This document shows, in pieces, positions 38,838-48,636 of a DNA stretch of 64,000 nt. Position 1 is the stretch's first letter. Each line of letters starts with the position of its first letter. Origin of the DNA: Gonatopus flavifemur. Lineage: Eukaryota; Arthropoda; Insecta; Hymenoptera; Dryinidae. The position numbers and the translations under genes are program-made. The DNA is taken from the NCBI GenBank assembly GCA_018340375.1, contig JAFFJZ010000010.1, positions 14,632,001 to 14,696,000 on the forward strand, written 5' to 3'. Under the pieces are notes generated by a model. That model ran no database searches. It was not told the DNA's origin and was given only the letters and a program-made list of their open reading frames with translations.

Positions 38838-39088
38838 CACTGTACAAAATAATCGGAATTTTTCTATACGCGGCATTCAGGAAATTCCAATCATGCCATA
38901 GGAAATCAATTTCCGATAAACGTATATGAAATTTCCCATAAATCGAACTGAAAATTTCCCACTTAATGGAATGGTTACTATCATTTTCCAGTAAATTTCC
39001 GATAAAATACGGAAAATTCTTAACGCATGTATATCTTAATTGCTTCAGAACATTTATGTTAAGTTTCCCATAGAAATTTTTCACCGTG
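38838..39088. mobile_element. CACTGTACAAAATAATCGG MITE, TG duplication
   Basis: Left CACTGTACAAAATAATCGGA and right CACGGTGAAAAATTTC-like complement, with TG on both sides. Shares GGAAATCAATTTTCGGTA-type and AAATTCCTAACGCATGTAT segments with 46905-47140, so the two are the same family. Confidence 0.82.
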
Positions 39089-39159
39089 TGGTTATGGCAA
39101 TTACATGGAATAGTTAGGGCCAAAAATAACTATTTAGCCTGGTTATGCGAACCAGATTT

Positions 39160-40420
39160 TCTTCTAAGTGTAGGAAACCTTTTGAATCTAAATGACGATT
39201 CCCGTACATTTTTCCTAATCCGGTTTTCCTGAAGTTTATTTTTCCAAATACCTTTTTCCCTAAAATAAAAATTCCTAATCTTATTTTCTTACGCCCATTT
39301 TTTCAAAATCATTTTTCTAGTCCATTTTCCTAAATCAATTTTTCCAAAATAGGGAAAATCGGATTTCCCCCATCATTATAAAAAATCAAATATAAAAGTT
39401 GAATCATATTTAAACATTAATTACATGGATAAAGTATTTATTCCAAACATTATTATAAAAAATCAAATATCAAAGTTGGATCATATTAAAACATAAATTA
39501 CGTGGATAATTATAGCACCACAGTATGAGCTAAAGCACGTATGTAGTCCAAAATTCGGTCATCACTCTCATAAAGTTGATACTCATTTACAATAGATCTG
39601 ATTCGTTTTTCAGTGGTAATCCACTTTTGTTTTGGCCTGGCTCGAACACTTCTACCTAAACTTAATTCTGTCACAATAGTTTCAGTATCTGATTGTTCTT
39701 TTTGAAACTCTGTCAGCGTGGAAAACAAATCAGGATGGTGTTTTCCAACGACTAACGCAAAACGATTGTGCCATCCTTCACTAATATTGTTAGTCCTCTG
39801 AGAACCGTTGAGGGTTGATCCGTTGTTAGTTAACCCAATTATAAATGACACTCTTCCATCGTATTATTTCCTCCGAACTATAGCGGTTGCTATGGTTTCA
39901 AAACCTTTGAGTGTTTGAACATAGATGCAAGAAAAACATAGTACGTGAATTGAGAAATGTTGCTGAAGTTTCAATCGTTTAGTAAAACTAATTAACCATC
40001 GAATAAGATGATATTCAACTATTTAAGCCCAAAAATCTTGCAGTAGATTATTTAAACGATGTTTCTAGTGGCAAAGAGTTGATTCGAAAAAATATGTGAC
40101 GATGATTTATCAGATTTCGTGAGTTTTAATTTTCGTTTTGTTTCTATAAACGATTCAAACTTCGAGAACACAATTGAGAACAGGTTTTAAGGAATACGTT
40201 AAGAAAAAATGTGAATTGAACAAACGTTTTAGGAAAAATGTATTAGGAAATGTTGATTAGGGAAAATCATTTAGGAAAAATGTATTAGGAAATATAGATC
40301 AGGGAAAATGGATTAGGAAAAACGTTTTAGGAAACATATTCATTTGGAAAAATTTCCGTTCGGAAATCTAATTTAGGAAAAATGGATTCGGAAATTTGTC
40401 CGGGAACGCTGAATTACTTT
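39160..40420. mobile_element. Mutator-like element remnant with TTTTCCTAAT foldback arms
   Basis: The left arm 39196-39370 is packed with TTTTTCCTAAT and CCATTTTCC words, and the right arm 40195-40410 with their complements (TTAGGAAAAATG). The outermost ends CGATTCCCGTACATTTTTCC and, as complement, CGTTCCCGGACAAATTTCC are inverted. The transposase fragment at 39510-39851 lies between them. No convincing 9-bp duplication was found. Confidence 0.7.
39510..39851 (-). pseudogene. C-terminal fragment of a Mutator-like (FLYWCH-associated) transposase
   Basis: 113 codons. The segment TNNISEGWHNRFALVVGKHHP followed by DLFSTLTEFQKEQSDTE and LSLGRSVRARPKQKW is the recognisable C-terminal part of insect MULE-type transposases that carry FLYWCH zinc fingers. 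The catalytic core and DNA-binding domain are absent upstream, so this is a remnant. Confidence 0.7.
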
Positions 40421-40424
40421 CAGC

Positions 40425-41869
40425 GATAGAATAGTCCTTTAGAGATAATATCTTCCCACGTTCTGTCATTAATATGCAATCTGTATACTTAATTGTTTTT
40501 GTTTTTTCAATACGTTCAGTCCTCATTGGACTTTCATGAGAATCAACAGAAGCTACACATGCTTTTTAAGAGAAGAAAAACCGAGCCTATCAAGAATCGT
40601 TCATATGTGTCATAAAATAAAATCATTCCTGAAGTAATAAATATTCACTCACATGCTCTGTAGCAAACATTTACTCGAGGATATTGAATATTTAATTAAC
40701 CTATTACAAGTGTACATTTATTTCCATAAAAATTTCTGAAGACATGTCAACGTTCCCTTGCACACGGTAAATATTAATTAGAAAATGAGCTGAGAAATAT
40801 TGACTTGCTTAGAAAAAACTTTTCCCTCTGTATAGATGTTCTACAGATTATTAGGAAATAGATAAACGAAGAATAAGTATGACAAGTATTACGCATAGAA
40901 CAACTAAAAAGATGTAAGAATCTTTATTGGCCCATTTATGTCATAAAAATAACGCACATTGGAAGTCCTAATTCTATATCTGGGTCCATCCGAGAACTGC
41001 TAGACTGAAATCATACGGAAATTAGAACACGAAATTAACTAATAATCGGTCTTCTATTCGGAGCCATCTGGGTTCTACGCGTGCGAATTGTTAGGAATGG
41101 ATTTCGTATATGAATCTATCTGGATGTTACTCGGGCACTGCAAAGCGTGGAACGGATACCTATCCAGGTTTATATGCGAGTGACAGGAAAATGAATCACA
41201 GAAATTGATTCCCAAGTGTCAATCAAGGTATTCCATCCGGGTTCGGGATACTGGTCTATCCGGGTGCTGCCCGAGGACATCAGGGCATAAACTGGACATG
41301 TCTACCGTACAAGTTGAAAAGACATTTGAGTCTGTTCAGCCTCGAACGGAGATAATCGACGAAAACGATTTTCTTACGAAAAGTTATGGAAGAATATCAT
41401 TTCAATAAATGTTGAGACATTGTCAACGTAAAATGATCATTCTCTGTCCGATTCCGTAAAAAAATTACGTGAATGGCACTGAGAGAAACGACATGCGTTT
41501 GTTTATTTGGAACAATACAAGGGAAAAAGCACTTGAATCGACACAAGGGTAGTTCACTTGTAAAAGCGCCCGCGTCGTGTTCGCCTCACAAGCGAATCCT
41601 CGACACTTTTACAAATCAAGAAGAACCTAAGTCGACTTAGGTGCGCTCTCAATTGTAAATTGATGATGAATGAGCGTTTTCTCACGCCAAATAACACTTT
41701 TTCAAGACTCAGGTCTTTTTTCATCGGGGATGGACCAATTTTTCTTCGCATAAAACTTGCAATAACACAAAAACTATTTATCTTTCCTAATTTTCGTTTC
41801 GACAGATAGATTCAGAATTCTCTTCCAAATCGATTGATATCGAAATCTCATTTTCGTCAAAAAAGTGAT
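40425..41869. other. no gene or element recognised
   Basis: Short, unsupported open frames only. 40960-41290 has repeated ATCCGGG/CTATCCGGGT-like words (for example 41100-41280), possibly an old repeat. Confidence 0.4.
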
Positions 41870-41873
41870 TTAA

Positions 41874-42834
41874 CCTTTAAACTGTAATGTCGGTCCCACA
41901 GACCGCTAATAGAATTTCATTTGTTTATAAATTTATGAATCGTCGCAAGAGATGCTCAAAATCATGAGTACCTTCTTATTTCACATGACCAAACCAAATG
42001 CTGTATCACGCGTTCCGCCATTCATCAAGTAGTTTCCATACGGATTGGATTTTCAAAGTGTAGCGGTCTAGCAGACTGGTGTTTATCGTTTGTGTAAGTT
42101 TTTTTTGCAAGGTTGTGCGGGTTGATATTTTATCGGCTCATTAGAATGAGATTACATTTCGATTCACTATCCTATTTTGATATCATTATTTTGATCACTA
42201 CTAATGATAATGTATTATGACACACTAAAAACTGAAAAAAACAGAGTTTTTGAGATGAATGACTCACTCTGCTTGAAACTGCTGTCAGATCCACTCACAA
42301 AATATTTTTCAGGTCTTGAGAGGTTTTTATCTCTGTAAATCGGTCCACAAACTTGCAAACTTTCTACCCGATTTCGTCCGGAATCACCAAATCCGAACAT
42401 CCAGTCAAAAAATGACAGCAAATTTTAGGATGGTTCTGTTCATAATCTATAACTGGGATATCTGGTGAAAAATTGAAAAATTTTTCTCGCTATATAGGTT
42501 TTGACAGAATATTGAGATTCAGCAATTCCGGAGAGAATGAAGTTGGAAGTTTGTCAGTTCCTGAGCAGATTTCCAGACCCAAAAACCGCTCAATACCTGA
42601 CGACTATTTTTTGAGCAGATCTGGCAGCAGTTTTCAGCAGGATATATTTTATATTCCTAATATATTGAAATGTGTGCTGATTTTTCTATCGTAGTATCTT
42701 TCATAACTTCGAAAATAGTCAAAAACATACTTTTGTAACCTCAAGTTGTTCAAAATCTGAGTAAATAATATTAGCGGTCTGTGAGACCGATGTTTACCAA
42801 TACCGTGATTTTTTTAGACATTAAAGTTTAAAGG
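41874..42834. mobile_element. 961-bp piggyBac-type element with long inverted arms
   Basis: Starts CCTTTAAACTGTAATGTCGG and ends with the near-complement TTAAAGTTTAAAGG, flanked by TTAA at 41870-41873 and 42835-42838. CCGGTCTGTGGGACC-like words (CGGTCCCACAGACCGCTAAT and GCGGTCTGTGAGACCG) are inverted near the ends. Two opposite open frames, 42215-42421 (minus) and 42473-42694 (plus), encode similar peptides (GDSGRNRVESL, SNSGENEVGSL), so the arms run almost to the middle. The mirrored frames may derive from an ancestral coding segment. Confidence 0.85.
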
Positions 42835-42999
42835 TTAAGTGTCTTTTTAACTTGTACGGCAGATGTATCCGGATTCTTTCAAGAGTCATGTAGGAATGAG
42901 TTATTGGAATGCAATTAGAACTGATCCGGGTTTAGCCGAGCTCTGTCTGGGGAAATCGAAAATGGCACGGAATGATTAAATTAAATGGCTGCTCATGGG

Positions 43000-43092
43000 C
43001 TTTGTCGTCATCTCGTAGATCCGCTTATGTAACAGAGGTTTAGTCTTTCAATCGCAGAAACCGGGTTTAATCTCCGCTGAGCGAATTTTTAA
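43000..43092 (+). mobile_element. tRNA-derived SINE-like segment, relative of 7445-7560
   Basis: TTGTCGTCATCTCGTAGATC and AACCGGGTTTAATCTCCGCT mirror the 7445-7560 copy. The B box is degenerate. Confidence 0.5.
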
Positions 43093-43229
43093 CAATCTAA
43101 TTGTGAATTCGTTCCCATCGTTGAGAAAATAGAGAAAATGATCTGCAGGGTTTATTAAATACACTGGTCCTGATAAACAATTTTGTCTCAGCTGAATAAT
43201 ATAAATTGCAATTCCTGGGATAGACCCAA

Positions 43230-43431
43230 AACCAGTGTCGGACTGGCCCACCCGGTTCCCTGGCGATCGCCAGGGGCCCTTCGGTATTTGGAAGCCCATT
43301 CAGTTTTCAGTTTTCTTTTTTTTTGTAGGAATTATGATGAAATCTTGATTTTTCCACGAGTATGCCCCGTCTAGGGGGCCCGAAATAATTCCCAGCCGGG
43401 GACCTTGATACAAGCCAGTCCAACACTGTCC
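43230..43431. mobile_element. GC-rich palindromic element, CAGTGTCGGACTGGC ends
   Basis: The left CCAGTGTCGGACTGGCCCAC and the right, as complement GACAGTGTTGGACTGGCTTG. Inside, CCTGGCGATCGCCAGGGGCC is itself a strong palindrome (about 43259-43278). The composition contrasts with the AT-rich flanks. Confidence 0.65.
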
Positions 43432-43434
43432 AAA

Positions 43435-45535
43435 ACCCATACAGGATCCATATTGAACTGGATCCAGAATTGTCGCAAAACCTGTATGAACGCCCAGATA
43501 CACCCAGATAAAGGCCCGGATATATCGAGGTTTTATCCAGTTTCTTATACAGCTGATTCATAAGATACATTCAGATCCAGCCTCTATCCAAAAGTCCGGA
43601 AATAATTGGACTGACCTCATGCGCATGATGTTACAACAAAATCGTCATTGATTCTGATTGAAAGTTTATGCGTCTCACGAACAAAACGGAACCATGCTTT
43701 GAGTTCTGATCCTTTCGGATTGAATTCTTATTCCTATCCACCGATGAAAATGGATCCACAAACAAATTCATATTTCTAAGATGCAATCAAATTCCTTCGG
43801 ACAGAATTTTCATCGATCTGTTGGACACAAACGAACTAGTATTGTAGTCCCCATCATCCTGGGTGATCGTTCTATCCCCCCGATGGATAGAAATGGATTC
43901 GCAGCGCTTTTGGATTGGAAAAAGACGCAAACGGATTGCAGCTCTCAAAAAATTTCCCAACTCCCTATTGAAACTGATAGGAGTGCTCTTCGAATGGATG
44001 GAATTGGACGCTTATCAACGAACCCGACAAAATGAGTTTGATTTGTAAAGAAAATTCTCAAATACGGATCAAAGTGCTATCCAAATCCATGCATTCCAAA
44101 CTCTTTTTTCACAAGGGCTGCATACACTTATTGAATTCAATACAATTCTGTGATTGAAAATTGTCTCCGTGAATTTAAGAATTATATTATTATGTAAATT
44201 TGTCATTTTTATGTTTGAAATAACCGAATGAATTAAATTTCAAATCAGTTATAAAAAAAACCATTTTGCATATAATAAACCATATCAAATACCTATTTTT
44301 CATTTCAAATGCTTTTTAAGAAACCATTTTCATTTACCCATTTAAATTACTTGCCGAAACTATTTTCCATTTTTTATTTCAAATTGATTTTTCAAAGCAT
44401 TTTACCCAGCAGTGTTTATTGGTTCCTCAATTGAGACATTCATTCAAGTTCGGTTGATTGTTAACCCCCACACAAACGATTTTTCAGATTGATGTCACTC
44501 AGAGCTCTCACTTATGGCATTTGTCCATTGTTCAATTACATCTCCAAAATATATCTAAAGGAGGTCTACATCAGGAATATGAAATACATAAGAATTTGAC
44601 CCATAGGAGTCCCGTAGGTGCGCAGTCAGAGATCTTTTTGATAAAACTTTCTGATGTCAGAATCAAAACAATGTCTTCTGCATGGAATCTTGTGAAGTTC
44701 TCCGTGTTGCGTGGGTTTTTTATCAGCAACACTTAGTCCTAACATGAAGCATATACTCCTTTCAGTTCATAAACATTTCAAACCCTAATCAATCCAACTG
44801 AATCTCATTTCTAGGAATCGATGCGCCTTATTGATCAATTAATATGCGTGTCGGATAATAAACACCGAAGCAATAAAACAAGATATACATTCCCAATGAT
44901 TCATCATCTGATACTATTCGATTCGTGAGAGCCTCCTTTTTCGCATTGTTTGTTGTCATAAAAGATCACCGTCTGGAAGTCCACGTTATCCGATTGAACG
45001 TTTGATCGAAACCGTCATCGATTCTTGGTCATATCTCACATCACAGTACACAATTAATTGTTCATTCCAACACGATTCGATTGAAACTTATTGTTTTACC
45101 TGTCTTCAAATCAAAGTGAATACAGTCTCCAGTTGTATGCAATAATCGTCTATTCAATTATACTCTCAGTTCATTGCCGGAACATTAATTGTTATCTGTT
45201 TTGTTCAAGCTCATCGATTATTGATTGAAATGCTTTGTTAATGAGGAGGCATTCAATGAGAATATTCATCGATTTTTATCCTCCAGGGTGCTCGAAGGAA
45301 CTCCTCGATAAAATCACGATTGGTTGTTCGATTAGTGTTGTCGTTGGAATGTCCATTAATTTTTACTATGAATCCATAGTGCAGTACCCTGCCGATTGAT
45401 TAAAATCGATCCTCAAACTACCCGTTTGACTCTCATCAAAACATATCATTCCACATCTTTCCCACTTTTCGAGCAGAATTTATGCAAAATATCTATTCAC
45501 TTTTCCAGAAATTTGTTTCATCCCACGAAAAACAA
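43435..45535. other. no gene recognised; GGATTG/CAATCC words in part
   Basis: 43640-44070 is enriched in GGATTG, GGATCC and GATTGGA words in both orientations without clear ends. 44080-45535 is plain AT-rich DNA with unsupported short open frames. Confidence 0.4.
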
Positions 45536-45539
45536 AAAT

Positions 45540-46425
45540 AAATTTGCTATGACAGCGACAACTGAGTTTGCTGGAGCACCAAATTTTTTACAATACCAGT
45601 AAACTGTTTGGTATCACCGCAATCTTGTGGTTTTTAGCTGTGGCAGCAACAAAGCTTTTCTCCTCTCCCTGGTTAAAAAATTTCATTGAAAACTGATTTA
45701 TTCCTATTGATTCCGATGCAGAAAACTGATTGAAACCCATTAAAAATTGATTTCCAATCGGTTCCAATCAGTGTTCTGCATCGGAATCAATGAGAATCAA
45801 TCGGTTTAACGAAATTCTTTAACTAGGGCTAGCAAAGGTTGGTATTAGATTTAGAATACCAAACAAATTTTGCTGAAGAAGTTAACATTTTTCGCTACCA
45901 CAGCTAAAAAGTCGCTGTCATAGGGAACAAGATTACTGTGATAGTGAATAGACTGCTGTCACAGTGAAAAATTTGCTATTCCAGCACAATCAGATTGACA
46001 CAGCGAATGTTTGTGTCCTGCGCATCTACTTATGAAGCTTAGAGCCAGGACGGAGAAAAAGGAATTCGCTGTGGCAGCGAAATCTACTTTTTCTGGGTTC
46101 CTCTTGCCAGAGCAGCAAATTTTTTGCTGTGGCAGCAAACTATTTGCTGTTCCAGCAATCTTGTTAGCTGCGACAGCGAATTTTTAGCTGTGGCAGCAAA
46201 AAATGTTTGCTATCCCAGCAAAATTTGTTTGCTATTCTGTATATAATACTGAAAATTTGCTGGCGGAGCAAACATTTTTTGCTGCCACAGCTAAAAAATT
46301 GCTGTCATAGCTAACACGATTGCTGCTACAGCCAATTTTTAGCTAGGTCAGCAAAAAATTTTGCTATTCTATATATAATACCTCGATTTGCTGCGTCAGC
46401 AAATTTTTTCTCTCCGTGAGTCTTT
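45540..46425. repeat. array of GCTGTGGCAGC words
   Basis: GCTGTGGCAGC, GCTGCCACAGC, GCTGTCATAGC and GCTGTTCCAGC variants recur more than 20 times, often as TTTTTGCTGTGGCAGCAAA. The word is an interrupted palindrome (GCTG..CAGC). A separate MITE sits inside at 45667-45828. Related tracts are at 8340-8405, 27300-27448 and 58100-58330. Confidence 0.75.
45667..45828. mobile_element. 162-bp CCCTGGTTAAAAAA MITE, CT duplication
   Basis: Ends CCCTGGTTAAAAAATTTC and CCCTAGTTAAAGAATTTC (complement), flanked by CT on both sides. The arms share GATTCCGATGCAGAA and AATTGATTTCC/GATTGG segments. Confidence 0.82.
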
Positions 46426-46770
46426 GCCGCAATAAGAATTCAGTCATCCTGCATTCAGTCAACTTACCCTTATTCTCTGAAAAATGTTTTTCTCACAAGT
46501 TATGGTTCGCTGCGAAAACAAACTGCTGAATATGAGAGAATCGAATACAATTTGTTCCCTCGTGTTGGACGGTTCTCTTTCAGCCCCAGATTTGCAAACT
46601 GGGACATTAAGTTGAAATCAAACAGGAAACCTATTGTAAATTTCCAACTACCTATCAAAATCCCACAGTTTCAAATAATTTGTAAGTTCTAAACAAAACC
46701 GATTGAATAGACAACCAGTTTTCAATTGAATTTCCCGAGATAAAGACTGTTCGGAACCTGACAGCAACTT

Positions 46771-47310
46771 CCCACATAGCACTTTTGATCTTGAAGATAT
46801 TTTGAGAAACTATTTAGAAAAGTTTAAGAAATCTTGTGCAACGCGAAAAGATATTTTCAAAATGTCCAAAACAGTTTTTACTTCTAAAGGACATCTAAAA
46901 GATACACTGTAAAAAATAATCGGAATTTTCCTGTGTACATCAACTGTAATTAGGAAATCAATTTTCGGTACATTTATATAAAATTCCCCATACATTTATC
47001 TGAAAATTCTAAAGTTTATGGGATTTTCCCCAACATTTCACAGTAAATTTCCGGACAAGTTGGGAAAATTCCTAACGCATGTATGTGTCAATCACTTCAC
47101 ATGAATATATAGGAATTTTCCCGTAAAATTTTTTACAGTGTATCCTTTGAAAGATCTAAAACTCGTCTTTCGGGTGATATCTTTTAAACATCTTATAGAA
47201 ATCTTTCAGAAGTGAGGACTGTTTGAGATGTCTCAAAGATTTCTTTTCGCGTTGCATAAGACTCCTTAAGTTTATCTTGAGATATCTTTAGATATGAAAT
47301 TCGTTGTGGG
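46771..47310. mobile_element. AAGATATCTT-word element with CCCACATAGCAC end, TT duplication
   Basis: The left end CCCACATAGCACTTTTGATC and the right end, as complement CCCACAACGAATTTCATA, are flanked by TT. Words AGATATCTT, AGACATCT and AAAGATCTAAA recur in both orientations, as at 16530-17135. Interrupted by 46905-47140. Confidence 0.7.
46905..47140. mobile_element. 236-bp CACTGTAAAAAATAATCGG MITE, TA duplication
   Basis: Starts CACTGTAAAAAATAATCGGA, ends TTTTTTACAGTG, with TA on both sides. The arms share GGAATTTTCC and ATTAGGAAA words. Same family as 38838-39088. Confidence 0.9.
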
Positions 47311-47870
47311 TTTTTAATCCCTTAGGAAAGTGTTCCTCGATTATGCCACATTTTCTTGTTCTTTTCCCTATTTTTCCCTCGGAACATGGAAAAGAACATG
47401 GAAATTTGGCAAGTTTATAGAAACGAATAGGGAAAACTTTTCTAGAGGTGTGATTCATTTGAAATCTTAGACACGCAAGGAATCCTTCAAATATGAGGAG
47501 ACACTGGAGGCTTCCGAAGTAGCTGATCTGGTTGATCTTGATCACGCTTCAACCTTTATGATTGGTTAAAAAGCTGATCCGATCACCTAAATCAGCTACT
47601 TTGGAAGGTTCCACTACATAATTTACCAGGATAGGGAAAACATAAAACAAAAAAGCCAATTATGCATTGACAAAGAGACACGTGGAAGAGAAAAAGCAAC
47701 TGAATTATTGTGAAAAAAATGTCCTTTTGTTTAATCTCATTCAAGATAATACATATAATATACATATATACACATCGGATGTAATTGTTCACATATTGTA
47801 CACTCATAGAGATTTCAATAATGTACAGTTCATAATCATCTGACTGTTCGATCGTTCGGGACGGATCGTT

Positions 47871-48351
47871 CCCAGACAGCACTGTTTCGAGAAGGTTCAG
47901 ACAACGTTTTCAAGTACACGTAGGAGATTCTCAGAAGGTTCTAAAACATTTATAAAACTTTCTAAAAACGTTCTTGGAAAGTTAAAATATCCGCGAACGT
48001 TCAATTTACATTCTCAGAGAAAACTATGAGGACTTCGTAGATTCATCGATGATTGAAAATATACAGAATTCCTTGGAATATCGATATTGCCAATACGGCC
48101 AATCGAATATAATAAAATATCAACTGTTGGTTATGTTCATCTCAATGGATTGGGTTGATTTATGAAGATCCACACTTCTTCCATCATTCACTTTTCTTGT
48201 GAAGAAAATCATCTACATAGATAATAAAAGATGATAAGCAAAGAACGTTCCTAAAATGTTCTTGCATGTTCCAGAGTGCTTGCAAAACGTTTTTCTGGAA
48301 ACCAAAAGGTACGTTTTATGAATGTGTTGAAAACTTTCTGTGCTGTCTGGG
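47871..48351. mobile_element. CCCAGACAGCAC element with AACGTTTT words
   Basis: The left end CCCAGACAGCACTGTTTC and the right end, as complement CCCAGACAGCACAGAAAG. Words GAAGGTTC, AACGTTC and AACGTTTT recur in both orientations. The central part is ordinary AT-rich DNA. No matching duplication found. Confidence 0.7.
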
Positions 48352-48636
48352 CTGGATATCGAAAAAAAATATGAATTTCGTTGATAGATACAATGATAGT
48401 TTTCACACATTGCTCAATAATATGAACCAGAATAGATGCAGTGTTACATTCAATGATTATTGTTTTTACGCATGCTGTTTATAAAATTACATCGCCTGAT
48501 GTTGACATGGCACCTTACGAAGCGCACGTGCAAGAATCGCCTAAACGTAAATTAACATATACATAGTGTTTTCCTACAACGCAGTAGGAAAAAAATGCAT
48601 TTTCCTAAATTGAAAATGATTGATGAAATACCTCAT

